From Sphingobacterium gobiense (GTDB lineage Bacteria > Bacteroidota > Bacteroidia > Sphingobacteriales > Sphingobacteriaceae): DNA of 64,000 nt. The DNA is taken from the NCBI RefSeq assembly GCF_002980575.1, contig NZ_PVBS01000004.1:227334-291333 (forward strand), in the 5' to 3' direction. Each line of letters opens with the position of its first letter. Position 1 is the first letter of the stretch. The notes under the pieces were generated by a model. That model did not search any database and had not been told where the DNA came from. It saw nothing but the letters and a program-made list of their open reading frames with translations. Shown here piece after piece: positions 1-10,225 of the stretch. The position numbers and the translations under genes were made by a program.

Positions 1-914
1 CTATCGATAATATGGTGTTCGAGATGCCGGCTGTGAATCTCGTATATACAAAGAGTGGTGAGGTGTTAGGAAAGCCGGTAGAAGCTCGATTTGGAAAGGA
101 TTTTCCGATCCGTTTTGATTTTTTGGACACGGTTGGCGGGGGTAACCTTAGCCTTCAGGTACACCCAACTACCCAATATGCGCGTGATCATTTCGGACTG
201 CATTATACGCAGGATGAAAGTTATTACATCATGGACGCAAAAGATGATGCCCATGTATACCTCGGTTTTAAGAAGGATGTGGACCGGGATGTCGTGATAG
301 ACGAGCTGGAGAAAGCAGAACGAGGTGAGCTGGTTTTCGATGCAGAAAAATATGTAAACAAAATTCCAACGAAGAAACACGATCACTTTCTTATTCCGGC
401 AGGAACGATACATTGTTCGGGCATGAATGCCGTGGTGCTCGAGATTAGTTCGACACCCAATCTATTTACGTTTAAGTTGTGGGACTGGCAGCGGTTGGGC
501 TTAGACGGAAAGCCTCGGCCCATCAACGTACAGCGAGGTAAACAGGTGCTTAACTGGGATTGCGATACCGCGTATGCCCAAGAGCAGTTGGTAAACAACG
601 TCCAGATTGTGGGTAAGGGTGACGGATGGGTGGAAGAAAAGACCGGGCTGCACAAAAGTGAGTTTATAGAAACGCGTCGGCATACGTTCTCGGTTCCGGT
701 TACGCACGATACGCAGGACAGTGTGAATGTGCTGAATCTCGTAGATGGCGATGAAATTATCGTGGAAAGTCCTTCGGGCGCATTCGAGCCGATGATTATT
801 CATTACGCGGAAACGTTTATTATTCCGGCAGCCGTGGGGACATATCGTATTCGACCATATGGCGCTTCAACGGGTAAAACCTGCATGACGATTAAAGCGT
901 CGGTCAGAATTTGA
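1..914 (+). CDS. class I mannose-6-phosphate isomerase (5' partial)
   Basis: Cupin-fold, zinc-dependent isomerase converting mannose 6-phosphate to fructose 6-phosphate in the cytoplasm. The frame is open to the window edge without a stop, and the first visible residues match the middle of the family's catalytic domain, so the N-terminus lies outside; the ATG at 12 is probably internal. Zinc-site motifs are visible: LSLQVHP (Gln and His ligands), a Glu in TQDESYYIM and a His in IPAGTIHCSG. It is followed after 25 bases by a sugar transporter and then a ROK kinase, and it heads an alpha-mannan locus, so it is the step that feeds released mannose into glycolysis. Family call is secure; the exact substrate is inferred from context. 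Confidence 0.85.
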   Translation, partial: IDNMVFEMPAVNLVYTKSGEVLGKPVEARFGKDFPIRFDFLDTVGGGNLSLQVHPTTQYARDHFGLHYTQDESYYIMDAKDDAHVYLGFKKDVDRDVVIDELEKAERGELVFDAEKYVNKIPTKKHDHFLIPAGTIHCSGMNAVVLEISSTPNLFTFKLWDWQRLGLDGKPRPINVQRGKQVLNWDCDTAYAQEQLVNNVQIVGKGDGWVEEKTGLHKSEFIETRRHTFSVPVTHDTQDSVNVLNLVDGDEIIVESPSGAFEPMIIHYAETFIIPAAVGTYRIRPYGASTGKTCMTIKASVRI

Positions 915-939
915 TTAGGGGAGTTAAAACCAAAACGCT

Positions 940-2100
940 ATGCCAAACAACCAACAAAATAAACCATCCCTAGTACTAATACCGATATTCCTCAATTTCT
1001 TTATCATGGGGTTTGTCGATATCGTGGGGATTGCGACCAATTATGTGAAGAAAGATTTCGCGCTGTCGGATAGCACGGCCAGCCTGATACCGATGATGGT
1101 ATTTGTGTGGTTTGCTATATGTGCTGTACCGACGGGGCTATTAATGGACCGAATCGGACGCAAGTATACCGTATCTGTTTCACTGATTATCACAGCTATC
1201 GCTATGGGGATCCCGTTTGTGAGCTATAGTTACGCGGGCATATTGTTCGCTTTTGCTTTGCTCGGAATCGGAAATACGGTTTTACAGGTTTCGTTGAACC
1301 CGTTGGCTGCATTCGTTGTGCCCAAGGAAAAACTGACCAGCACACTTACCATGGGGCAGTTTATTAAAGCCATTTCTTCTTTTTTGGGGCCCATACTAGT
1401 GGGTGTCGCTGCTGTACAATTGGGCAACTGGCGTCTTACGTTTTTATTTTATGGCCTGGCAACGGTGCTGTCTATCATTGTGCTGCACACGATGCACCCG
1501 AACGAACCGAAAGCGGACACCGCAGTAAGCTCTTCTTCTTTTCGCAAGATATTTGCTTTGCTGCGCGATGGGTTTCTCATTCGCTGTGTCGTGGTTATTT
1601 CATTGATAGTAGGAATTGATGTTGGCCTGAATACCAGTATTCCCCAGTTATTAATGAATCGTCTTGCCATGCCCTTAGAAGATGCAGCATTGGGCACGAG
1701 CCTTTACTTCGCAACCCGAACCGTCGGTACGTTTGTTGGGGCGATCCTGCTAGTCAAACTATCGGCTGTAAAATTTCTGCGCGGGACTATAGCATTGGCT
1801 GTTTTAGGTTTTATAGGTATGTTATTCGGCTCCTCGTTATGGGCATTATTACTGTCTATTGCTGTGGTCGGTCTAGCCTGCGCCAATGTTTTTTCGATTG
1901 TTTTTTCACTGGCAATGCAACATGATATGAAGCATGCCAACGAAATCTCGGCATTGATGATTATGGGCGTATCCGGCGGCGCGCTGGTTTTGCCATTGCA
2001 AGGCTTGATTACGGACTTGACGAGCTTTACGGTTGGTCTGCTCGTGATTCTGATCAGTATGGTAATTATTGGTTCAATTTCGTATAAATTTAAGTATTAG
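940..2100 (+). CDS. MFS sugar transporter, probably mannose importer
   Basis: 386-residue major facilitator superfamily permease with about 12 hydrophobic segments and a loop 2-3 motif A (GLLMDRIGRKYT), in the size range of fucose/glucose-type sugar symporters. There is no signal peptide; it sits in the inner membrane. It lies between a mannose-6-phosphate isomerase and a ROK kinase and upstream of SusC/SusD and mannan hydrolases. The likely job is therefore to carry mannose freed in the periplasm into the cytoplasm. Superfamily assignment rests on sequence; substrate is inference from neighbours. Confidence 0.82.
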   Translation: MPNNQQNKPSLVLIPIFLNFFIMGFVDIVGIATNYVKKDFALSDSTASLIPMMVFVWFAICAVPTGLLMDRIGRKYTVSVSLIITAIAMGIPFVSYSYAGILFAFALLGIGNTVLQVSLNPLAAFVVPKEKLTSTLTMGQFIKAISSFLGPILVGVAAVQLGNWRLTFLFYGLATVLSIIVLHTMHPNEPKADTAVSSSSFRKIFALLRDGFLIRCVVVISLIVGIDVGLNTSIPQLLMNRLAMPLEDAALGTSLYFATRTVGTFVGAILLVKLSAVKFLRGTIALAVLGFIGMLFGSSLWALLLSIAVVGLACANVFSIVFSLAMQHDMKHANEISALMIMGVSGGALVLPLQGLITDLTSFTVGLLVILISMVIIGSISYKFKY

Positions 2101-2104
2101 TCAT

Positions 2105-3202
2105 ATGTATAATCACGATAACCGCATTGTATTGACACTGGACGCCGGCGGCACAAATATGGTGTTCTCGGCTATTCAAGGTAACGTTAAAATAGTGGAG
2201 CCCTATTGCTTACCGGCTTATCCGGATGATCTGCAGAGATGTCTCGATACGTTGATTGATGGGTTTACACACATCAGAAATCTCTTGCCAAAAGCGCCGG
2301 TTGCGATTAGCTTCGCATTTCCAGGTCCGGCGGATTACAAGAACGGGATCATTCATGATTTGCCGAACTTTCCTTCTTTCCGCGGCGGTGTTCCCCTTGG
2401 TCCGTTTTTGCAGGAGCATTTCCAGATTCCCGTTTTTATCAATAATGACGGTAATCTCTTCGCTTATGGAGAAGCATTGGCAGGTGCGCTTCCAACCTTA
2501 AATGAACGATTAAAAAAACTGGGTTACAATAAAGAGTATCGCAACCTTATTGGTGTCACGTTTGGAACCGGCTTTGGATCAGGCGTTGTGATAGATAATC
2601 GTTTGTTGACGGGCGACAACGATTGTGGTGGCGATGTATGGGTATTCCGCAATAAACTTTACCCCAATAAAATAGCCGAAGAAAGTGTTAGCAGACGCGC
2701 TATCACTAGGGTGTATAATGAATATGCTGCTGTGCGAGACGAAACATTGACGCCTAACGATATATTTCGTATTGCAGAAGGCGAAACACCGGGCGACCGG
2801 CAGGCGGCCGTGCGAAGTTTTGCCCAATTGGGTGAGGTTGCCGGCGATGTTATTGCGCATTTATTGACCTTTGGAGATGGAATCGTTGTTATTGGGGGTG
2901 GAATCATCGGCGCAGCGAAGTACATTATGCCTGCACTGATAGGCGAACTGAGGTCTTCTTTAGCTACCTTTTCCGGTGATAACTTGTCACGGCTGCAGAT
3001 GGAGGTGGTTGATGCACAGGACGAAGATAGTTTGAAACAGGCTGTTTTGGAGGAGTGGCGCGAGATTGACATTCCCAACACCAATAAAAAGATCAATTAC
3101 AACCCGCATAAAAAAACATTTATTATGAGAACATCTCTAGGAACGAGCACAGCCATTTCGCTAGGTGCCTACGCTTATGCTTTGCATCAATTGGCGGATT
3201 AA
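2105..3202 (+). CDS. ROK family sugar kinase (putative hexokinase/mannokinase)
   Basis: ROK-fold protein of 365 residues. I chose the ATG at 2105, four bases after the transporter stop, because the protein then opens directly with the phosphate-binding strand LTLDAGGTN; an in-frame start at 2069 would overlap the transporter. The catalytic Asp region NNDGNLFAYGE and the GTGFGSGVVI loop are present. The usual ROK signature around GE-x-GH is replaced here by GGDVW, and no CxCGxxGCxE zinc cluster is seen, so this is a divergent member. By context it would phosphorylate mannose for the adjacent isomerase. Kinase family is well supported; the substrate is inference. Confidence 0.78.
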   Translation: MYNHDNRIVLTLDAGGTNMVFSAIQGNVKIVEPYCLPAYPDDLQRCLDTLIDGFTHIRNLLPKAPVAISFAFPGPADYKNGIIHDLPNFPSFRGGVPLGPFLQEHFQIPVFINNDGNLFAYGEALAGALPTLNERLKKLGYNKEYRNLIGVTFGTGFGSGVVIDNRLLTGDNDCGGDVWVFRNKLYPNKIAEESVSRRAITRVYNEYAAVRDETLTPNDIFRIAEGETPGDRQAAVRSFAQLGEVAGDVIAHLLTFGDGIVVIGGGIIGAAKYIMPALIGELRSSLATFSGDNLSRLQMEVVDAQDEDSLKQAVLEEWREIDIPNTNKKINYNPHKKTFIMRTSLGTSTAISLGAYAYALHQLAD

Positions 3203-3235
3203 ATTATAAAATGCTAAACATTAAATTATGATCAT

Positions 3236-6200
3236 ATGAAAGAGCAGTTAACTAAAAAAATTAAAATCCTGCTGCGGTACCTGGTACTCGTTGTATGGGG
3301 TACTCAGGTATTTTCAGTAGCGGCGCAGGAGAATCAACATGCGGTAGCGGGCCTCGTCGTCAATACGTCTGGCGCGGCTATTTCCGGCGCATCTATAAAG
3401 GAAGTGGGGGGAACGAATTCGGGGCGAACGGATGCTGAAGGACGGTTCACGTTAGAGCTTTCTACTGCGGATGCAACTTTGCAGGTATCTTACGTTGGTT
3501 ATGTTACCCAAGAGGTATCGGTGGGTGGGAAATCGAGCCTGCGCGTAGTACTTATGGAAACGAACGAGCAACTGGATGAAGTTGTCGTTGTCGGCTACGG
3601 TACCCAACGGAAAGCTAATGTAACCGGTGCAATTTCTTCGGTCAATATGAAAGAGCTGGAAAGCAGGCCTGTCGTTAATGTGGTAGAGGCTTTGCAGGGT
3701 ACTACACCAGGTTTGACTATTCAACAGAGTAATTCGCAACCGGGAAGTCGTCCCGCTATCAATATTCGTGGTATAAATACGTTGAATAACAACGATCCCA
3801 TGGTTATTATAGATGGGATATTGGGCGATATCCAAAATGTAAATATGGCGGATATCGAAAATATTTCGGTATTGAAGGATGCTGCTTCGGCTGCTATCTA
3901 CGGTTCGCGTGCCTCCAACGGTGTCATTCTTATTACGACCAAGAAGGGCAGCAAAGGCGTTTCACGTGTATCGTACGATTATATTTTTGCGGAGCAGACG
4001 CCCACGTTTATGCCGCAGATTGTCGACTCATGGGAATATGCGGAGCTTCGAAATGAAGCGTTGATCAACTCGGGCCGTCCAACGCAGTTCACAGCTGAAC
4101 AAATAGCCGATTTCCGCGCAAATGGTCCGAATACGAATTGGATGAAGGAAATATACCGCACTAGGGCGCCGCAGCAATCACATAATTTATCGCTTTCGGG
4201 GGGCGGTGATAAAACGACTTATTTGATTTCGGCCGCGTATTTGGATCAGGAAAGCATGTTTAAGGGGCCAGATTACGGGCTGGAACGGTTTAATTTTCGT
4301 ACAAACGTCGAAACGGAAGTTTCTGATCGCTTTAAGGTGGGCGTACGAGCGGCATACGCGCGTAATACACTGAAAGATCATGCGTATTGGACAGATTGGC
4401 TCATCGAGCAGGCAACCCGTATGCCGTCGATATATCCGATCCGCAACGCGGAAGGCGAATATACCTATCCCAGCGGTAGCAATTCCAATTCCTTAGCCCG
4501 TCTGGAACAAGGGGGGGTGCGCAAAAGTGCGAACGATGATTTATCAGGAATTCTGAATGCCGAATATAAACTATGGGATGGATTGAAGCTTCGGGGAATG
4601 GTGGGTACACAATTGTATTACAACCGGATGAAAGAAAACCGCAAGGCGATACCGGGCTCAGGAGATTTGGAGAACCGATCAACCAATGGCTCGCAGCGTA
4701 TACAAAATATAACGACCAACCTGATTCTTTCGTACGATAAAACGTGGGGAAATCATACGGTGAACGCCCTAGCCGGATATTCGTATGAAGGATCGACTGA
4801 CAACCGGTTCGAAACGTTCCGGATCACGGAAGAGTCGAATTATGATATCATGGGCGGTTTGCAGACGGTGAATACCGGTAATCAAGAGTGGCAGCATGAA
4901 TGGTCTATTTACTCGGCCTTTCTGCGTATGAACTATAATTTCGCGGACAAGTATCTCTTTGAGTTTAACCTACGGGATGATATCTCTTCCAAATTTAGGA
5001 GGGGCAATCGATCGGCTTGGTTTCCTTCGATGTCTGCCGGGTGGGTTATATCGGAAGAGGGCTTTTATTCCGAAGGTTTGAAGGGCATTATGCCTTCGGC
5101 TAAAATCAGGTCTTCTTGGGGTTTGGTCGGTAATAACCGCATCGCAGACTACCAGTACCAAGCAAATGTGAATATTGCCCAAGGCTATAATTTTGGGAAT
5201 ACCATGTATCCGGTTGCCTCGTTTGACGCGGCGAATCCGGACTTAAGGTGGGAAACAACACAGATGTTCAATGTCGGAGCAGACCTCGGATTTCTAGACA
5301 ATGCATTGACGTTGTCGGGGGAGTATTATGTCAACGACACATACGATATCTTGATCGAGATTCCGATACCGGGCTTATTTGGTGGTGGCACACCGATACA
5401 GAACGCCGGCAGGGTACGGAATAAAGGATGGGAGATCGCCGCACGTTATCAATTTAACACGGGAGCGGTGAATCATACAGTATCCGGAAATTTATCGGAT
5501 AGCAAAAATAAAGTAATTGATACGAAAGGCACGGAATGGATCAATGGTTTTGATGTAAACACCATCGTTCGGGAAGGGTATCCGATAAATTCGTACTATG
5601 CATACCGTTGGGATGGATACTTCCAAACAGCGGAGGAGGTGGCTCAAGGCCCTCATGTGGACGGAATCACACCGAAACCTGGTGATCTGCGGTATTTGGA
5701 TAAAAATGGTGACGGTATCGTGAAGGAAGACGACGACCGCTTTGTATTAGGCAATAGATTCCCGCGCTTTTTATATGGGTTTAACTACGCTGTAGGCTGG
5801 AAAGGTCTTGATTTCTCGATGTTCTGGCAGGGAGTCGGACAACGACAGGTATGGTTAAGGGGAGAGTCTGTCGAAGCTTTCCACAACAACAACGAGGGAC
5901 CAGTGTTTGATTTTCATATCGATCGGTGGACGCCAAACAACCCAAATGCTACGTATCCGCGGCTGACTGTGGGCGCAGAGTCTGCAAACAATGCGATAAA
6001 GTCAAATTTCTGGATAGAAAATGCAGCCTACTTACGACTCAAAAACGTGCAATTGGGTTATACATTTCCGAAGCACTGGACGGATAGGGTCTCGTTGAGC
6101 CGCCTTCGTATTTACACTAGCATACAGAACGCGTTGACTTTTGCTGACATGAAAGGTGGATGGGATCCGGAGACTGCTGACGGAGGTGGTCGTATTTATC

Positions 6201-6244
6201 CGGTAAATCGTACCTTCTCCGTAGGGTTGAACCTTAACTTTTAA
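3236..6244 (+). CDS. SusC/RagA-type TonB-dependent outer-membrane receptor
   Basis: 1002-residue outer-membrane importer of oligosaccharides. Order: signal peptide ending near VAAQE, a carboxypeptidase-D-like beta-sandwich (about residues 35-110), the SusC linker LDEVVVVGYGTQ, a TonB plug (NIRGINTLNNNDPMVIIDG; ISVLKDAASAAIYGSRAS) and a long 22-strand barrel ending in aromatic Phe, as expected for BAM-inserted proteins. SusD follows after 11 bases. Together they form the lidded importer; energy comes from an ExbB/ExbD/TonB complex such as that at 15705-18753. The two GH76 and one GH92 enzymes downstream indicate alpha-mannan fragments as cargo (inference). Confidence 0.97.
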   Translation: MKEQLTKKIKILLRYLVLVVWGTQVFSVAAQENQHAVAGLVVNTSGAAISGASIKEVGGTNSGRTDAEGRFTLELSTADATLQVSYVGYVTQEVSVGGKSSLRVVLMETNEQLDEVVVVGYGTQRKANVTGAISSVNMKELESRPVVNVVEALQGTTPGLTIQQSNSQPGSRPAINIRGINTLNNNDPMVIIDGILGDIQNVNMADIENISVLKDAASAAIYGSRASNGVILITTKKGSKGVSRVSYDYIFAEQTPTFMPQIVDSWEYAELRNEALINSGRPTQFTAEQIADFRANGPNTNWMKEIYRTRAPQQSHNLSLSGGGDKTTYLISAAYLDQESMFKGPDYGLERFNFRTNVETEVSDRFKVGVRAAYARNTLKDHAYWTDWLIEQATRMPSIYPIRNAEGEYTYPSGSNSNSLARLEQGGVRKSANDDLSGILNAEYKLWDGLKLRGMVGTQLYYNRMKENRKAIPGSGDLENRSTNGSQRIQNITTNLILSYDKTWGNHTVNALAGYSYEGSTDNRFETFRITEESNYDIMGGLQTVNTGNQEWQHEWSIYSAFLRMNYNFADKYLFEFNLRDDISSKFRRGNRSAWFPSMSAGWVISEEGFYSEGLKGIMPSAKIRSSWGLVGNNRIADYQYQANVNIAQGYNFGNTMYPVASFDAANPDLRWETTQMFNVGADLGFLDNALTLSGEYYVNDTYDILIEIPIPGLFGGGTPIQNAGRVRNKGWEIAARYQFNTGAVNHTVSGNLSDSKNKVIDTKGTEWINGFDVNTIVREGYPINSYYAYRWDGYFQTAEEVAQGPHVDGITPKPGDLRYLDKNGDGIVKEDDDRFVLGNRFPRFLYGFNYAVGWKGLDFSMFWQGVGQRQVWLRGESVEAFHNNNEGPVFDFHIDRWTPNNPNATYPRLTVGAESANNAIKSNFWIENAAYLRLKNVQLGYTFPKHWTDRVSLSRLRIYTSIQNALTFADMKGGWDPETADGGGRIYPVNRTFSVGLNLNF

Positions 6245-6255
6245 ACGTAAAAATT

Positions 6256-7860
6256 ATGAACAAGTACATAAAACGATCTAGTCTAGCAATCGCGATCACA
6301 TGCCTGGTTTTTGGAGCATGCCACGATCTTGACCTCACACCACACGATAGAGAGACCGATACGGAATATTGGAATAAACCGGAATCGGCGATGTATATGA
6401 TCAATAAGTGTTATCAGGGGATGAATAATGCGGATGAAGTGCTATATGCCGATGCCATGACGGACAACGCTTATACGAAAGTGAATAGTAGCCACAATCA
6501 GGCCATTGGTAATGGTTCGTACTCTACAGCGGACAATTATGTACGGTCTGTGTGGAACTATCGATACAGTGGTATCCATCAATGTAACCAGCTTCTTGAT
6601 AATATAGACCGCGTACCGGGATTAAGCGACGAGCTGCGTAACCGTTATCGGGGAGAGGCTATTTTTATTCGGGCATACCATTACTTTGAGCTTTACTCGA
6701 AGTTTGGGGATGTTCCCTTTTTTACAACGGTTATTTCCATCGATGAATCGAAGACCATAGGCCGTACGGCGAAGTCTGAAATTGTTAATAGCTTACTAAT
6801 GCAGTTAACTGAAGTGATCGACAAGGATTACCTTCCGACTTCGTATGACGCGGAAAACACCGGGCGGATAACGCGTTGGGCGGCCATGGGGCTTAAAGCC
6901 CGCATGCTTTTGTTTGAAGGCGCGGGTCGGTACAATGAGGTGATACCTATCACAAACCGGATTATAAATGAAGGTGGGTTTTCGTTGCATGGTGATTATG
7001 AAGGCCTGTTCACGATTGCGCATGAAAATAACGCCGAGGTAATGTTGGACGTGCAGTATAAACCGGTAGATCGAGAACATTCGGTGCAGTATCATTTTCT
7101 TCCGCCTTCACTGGGTGGTTATTCGCAACTTTCTCCTTTGCAGGAGCTGGTTGATAGTTATATTACATTGGACGGATATCCAATTGCAAATGCTCCGTCT
7201 TCCAGCTTCGATCCAGCGGATCCTTTTGCTAATCGGGATCCAAGATTGGCTGCTACGGTCATCTATACGGGCAACTCGTATACTTTGGCGGACGGCTCGG
7301 AACATGCCATCGACAGCAGAAGAGGGGTGGCTCCCGATGGATTTGATTTCTCTTCCGATGCGTCGGCTACGGGTTATTACATCAAAAAATATTGGGACAA
7401 TACGTATCGTTCCAATCTGCTATCAGGCCTCAATATTATCTTAATGCGGTATGCTGATATCTTGTTAATGCATGCTGAGGCGCTGGCTGAGCAGGGTCAG
7501 TTGACGTCCACAGAATGGAACCGGACGATACGGCCGCTGCGTATTCGCGCGGGGTTTACGGAATCTAGGGCATTGGAATTTCCCACTGGAGGCGACTTGA
7601 AAGAGATTGTGCGACGTGAGCGTCGTAGTGAGTTGGCACTCGAAGGATTACGCCATAAAGATATCATCCGCTGGCGAATTGCCGAACAGGTACTCAACGG
7701 ATGGAACCATGGTTTATACACCGGTGATGCTGTGGGTACAGATAATGGGTATGTGCGGGTGGAGAACCGGCGGTTTGATGCCGGAAAACACTATTTGTGG
7801 CCTATTCCTCAGAATGAGCGGGATTTAAATAGCAACCTGACACAAAATCCCGAATGGTAA
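6256..7860 (+). CDS. SusD/RagB family glycan-binding lipoprotein
   Basis: 534-residue surface lipoprotein that caps the SusC barrel and delivers oligosaccharides. A lipobox VFGAC ends the signal peptide at about residue 21. The N-terminal TPR-like helices (YRGEAIFIRAYHYFELYSKF) and C-terminal SusD motifs (RRERRSELALEGLRHKDIIRW, ending in NPEW) are typical. It is coupled to the preceding SusC gene and followed after 18 bases by a SusE-like binding protein. Length is normal for the family. Confidence 0.96.
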   Translation: MNKYIKRSSLAIAITCLVFGACHDLDLTPHDRETDTEYWNKPESAMYMINKCYQGMNNADEVLYADAMTDNAYTKVNSSHNQAIGNGSYSTADNYVRSVWNYRYSGIHQCNQLLDNIDRVPGLSDELRNRYRGEAIFIRAYHYFELYSKFGDVPFFTTVISIDESKTIGRTAKSEIVNSLLMQLTEVIDKDYLPTSYDAENTGRITRWAAMGLKARMLLFEGAGRYNEVIPITNRIINEGGFSLHGDYEGLFTIAHENNAEVMLDVQYKPVDREHSVQYHFLPPSLGGYSQLSPLQELVDSYITLDGYPIANAPSSSFDPADPFANRDPRLAATVIYTGNSYTLADGSEHAIDSRRGVAPDGFDFSSDASATGYYIKKYWDNTYRSNLLSGLNIILMRYADILLMHAEALAEQGQLTSTEWNRTIRPLRIRAGFTESRALEFPTGGDLKEIVRRERRSELALEGLRHKDIIRWRIAEQVLNGWNHGLYTGDAVGTDNGYVRVENRRFDAGKHYLWPIPQNERDLNSNLTQNPEW

Positions 7861-7878
7861 CCTTATAGAACGACTATT

Positions 7879-9021
7879 ATGAAATATCTATTTTTATCGA
7901 TTATAGCCGCTTTTCTGCTCTTATTAGGCAGTTGCGGGAAAGAATACCAGCTTTCCACCGATTTTATGGTGCCCACTGAATTAGCCTCGCCTGCAAAGGT
8001 GATGCTCGATGTGACGTCGGCCGATAATATTGTCCTGTCTTGGAATGGAGGGGGAGCTGATGATGGTTCGTATGTATTATATGAAGTAATCTTCGCGAAG
8101 AAAGGCGCAGACCTATCCAATCCTGTAGAACGGATAAAAAGCGATTTCGGTGCGAACCCCAGGTTGACAATTACACACGCCACATTAAATACGATTGCCC
8201 GCAAAGCTGGCATCGCCCCCGGAGAGACGGGGGAAATTTCTTGGTCGGTATTGACCTCAAAGGGTGGTGATATCAAGGCGACGGATGGAAGAAAAGACAT
8301 CGAAGTAACGCGTGGTGAGGGTATAGATAACATGCCTGATAACTTATATTTATATGGTGAAGGTAACGAAAGTAATGGAGCTGAAGGTTCTTTATTTCGC
8401 AAAGCGGCAGATGGTATTTATATCCTTTATTCTAAAGTATCTGGCAATGGTGAGTTGGAACTGAAAGGAAAAGTGGGGGAGGATGAGTTTGATTATTATC
8501 TGGATGGCGGCAAGCTTAAAGAGGGTACGGGGACAATCCAGGTGGCAGCAAATACGAATCCATATCGTATCACGGTGGATTTTAATACACTGACCGTCAA
8601 AACGGAGATCATATCGAATGTGCGATGTATCTGGGGTGCCACATACGATGTCATTGGTCAACTGGATTATGTAGGCGACGGTAGGTTTGTTGCCGCGAAC
8701 CGTCCGATCCGGTTTATCGACCCCAGCAAGCCGGAGACGAATCCGCCTAGTTGGCTGAGTTGGATTGAAGAACGGTATTATTTTATCGCTACGGTAGGCG
8801 GTGCGGATAAGTGCTGGGGAAGGATGGACGGCGTCAGCCCTGAGCGCCCTACGGGAGGCGAACCCTTATCTTTCTATGAAATCGGCGAGTTTACCTGGAG
8901 CCAGTGGGACCACCTTTGGAAGATGAAAGGAGACTTGAATGGCAAAAGAGCAACAATTACCATCCATACGAATAAGGAAAACCTGATGGTACATGAGTTT
9001 TCGAATATCAGTAACTTATAA
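7879..9021 (+). CDS. SusE-like surface glycan-binding lipoprotein
   Basis: 380-residue lipoprotein with lipobox LLGSC. The N-terminal domain (about 20-140) resembles the SusE/SusF starch-binding family entry domain (LSWNGGGADDG, YVLYEVIFAKKG), followed by beta-rich modules rich in aromatic residues that could stack on sugars (about 150-380, with SWLSWIEERYY and SQWDHLWKM). It occupies the slot after SusD where mannan loci usually place a surface glycan-binding protein. It has no catalytic signature. Role as mannan binder is inferred from position; the SusE-type assignment is moderately strong. Confidence 0.75.
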   Translation: MKYLFLSIIAAFLLLLGSCGKEYQLSTDFMVPTELASPAKVMLDVTSADNIVLSWNGGGADDGSYVLYEVIFAKKGADLSNPVERIKSDFGANPRLTITHATLNTIARKAGIAPGETGEISWSVLTSKGGDIKATDGRKDIEVTRGEGIDNMPDNLYLYGEGNESNGAEGSLFRKAADGIYILYSKVSGNGELELKGKVGEDEFDYYLDGGKLKEGTGTIQVAANTNPYRITVDFNTLTVKTEIISNVRCIWGATYDVIGQLDYVGDGRFVAANRPIRFIDPSKPETNPPSWLSWIEERYYFIATVGGADKCWGRMDGVSPERPTGGEPLSFYEIGEFTWSQWDHLWKMKGDLNGKRATITIHTNKENLMVHEFSNISNL

Positions 9022-9025
9022 ACAG

Positions 9026-10225
9026 ATGAAAAAGATACTATATATTTTATTGATGGGGTTTGCCATCGTCGGCTGTGATGATGGTTCGGAACCCTATGTA
9101 AAGCCGGATATTAAAGATCCGTCGCCGATCGAGACAGTGAATTCCGCTGTACGGGCGAAGGAGATATTCGATCTTATCAACCAATATTATAAAGCTGGGA
9201 GCTTGTTTAAGGAGAATTACCCTGCACAGTCGGGTGATGCAACGTATTCCTATCTCTGGCCCTATGATGCGGTGGTGAGCGGTGCGTCCCAACTTCATCA
9301 GTTGGGGTATGATGTGGGTTATAACGGAATAGTAGATGGATTTGAGAAGTATTACAGACAGACTGCTCATGGAAACAATATCGGTGGGTATGGATCTTCC
9401 ACAAATGGTGGCACGGGCGGCGGGACGCGTTTTTATGACGATAATTCCATTATTGGCGTAAATCTGTTAGAGGCGTATCATATTACGCAAGATCAGACTT
9501 ACATTGAACGAGCCGCACGGATTGTGCCTTTTCTGGAAAGTGGTATTGATGACCGACTAGGCGGGGCAATGTGGTGGAACGAAGATTTTCGGTATAATCC
9601 GTCGTCTGCGGAAGCGAATAAGCCTACTTGTTCTAACGGTTATGCTACACTCTTTTTGCTCATGTATTATGAGGTATGTCCGGAAACAGAAAAGCCTCAC
9701 GTGCTGGCGCTGGCGACAGAGCTGTACAGTTGGTTACGAACCAATCTTTACGACCCGGCTACAAAATGCTACTGGAACGATGTGAACGCAAATGGTACGA
9801 TCAATACCCGGTTGTGGACATATAATGCGGGGGTAATGGTACAGAATGGCATTCGTTTAGCGGAGATTACGGGAAATAATCAGTATCTGGAAGAAGCAAA
9901 AACGACAGCGCAGGGGGCATACGATTATTTTGTAAAAACGCGCAATGGCATCTTATCCTATACCGATACGGATCCGTGGTTTAATACAAAGTTGTTGCGG
10001 GCATATATTGATTTGGCGGAATATGACGAACGCGCCGATACATACATTAATACGTATTATAATTTTATAAACAACGGTTATACAAAGGCGCGCACGGATG
10101 TTGGGTTTTTCTATGAAGATTGGACAGGTGCAAATCCGGGCCGGTATTACTCCTTGCTTATGCAGGGTGCTGTGGTTGAGTCTTATGGCGCTTTAGCACT
10201 TTACCGGGGAGAAACGAAAGAATGA
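9026..10225 (+). CDS. GH76 endo-alpha-1,6-mannanase, surface lipoprotein
   Basis: Glycoside hydrolase family 76 enzyme (399 residues) cutting the alpha-1,6-mannan backbone. The ATG at 9026 is chosen because it opens a proper lipoprotein signal (MKKILYILLMGFAIVGC); an upstream in-frame ATG at 8993 would lie inside the previous gene. The paired catalytic aspartates of GH76 are visible as YDDN (Asp138, Asp139), with the alpha/alpha-barrel aromatic motifs LWPYDA and PTCSNGYA. Acidic residues right after the lipid-carrying Cys (CDDGSE) resemble the Bacteroidota surface-export signal, so it probably faces the medium. The next gene, a second GH76, overlaps its stop by four bases. Confidence 0.9.
   Translation: MKKILYILLMGFAIVGCDDGSEPYVKPDIKDPSPIETVNSAVRAKEIFDLINQYYKAGSLFKENYPAQSGDATYSYLWPYDAVVSGASQLHQLGYDVGYNGIVDGFEKYYRQTAHGNNIGGYGSSTNGGTGGGTRFYDDNSIIGVNLLEAYHITQDQTYIERAARIVPFLESGIDDRLGGAMWWNEDFRYNPSSAEANKPTCSNGYATLFLLMYYEVCPETEKPHVLALATELYSWLRTNLYDPATKCYWNDVNANGTINTRLWTYNAGVMVQNGIRLAEITGNNQYLEEAKTTAQGAYDYFVKTRNGILSYTDTDPWFNTKLLRAYIDLAEYDERADTYINTYYNFINNGYTKARTDVGFFYEDWTGANPGRYYSLLMQGAVVESYGALALYRGETKE

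Noticed and set aside
66..803. Antisense open frames across the isomerase gene
   Set aside because: They lie opposite a gene with clear family motifs, have no recognisable domains and show low-complexity Cys/Arg/Ser-rich composition typical of shadow frames.
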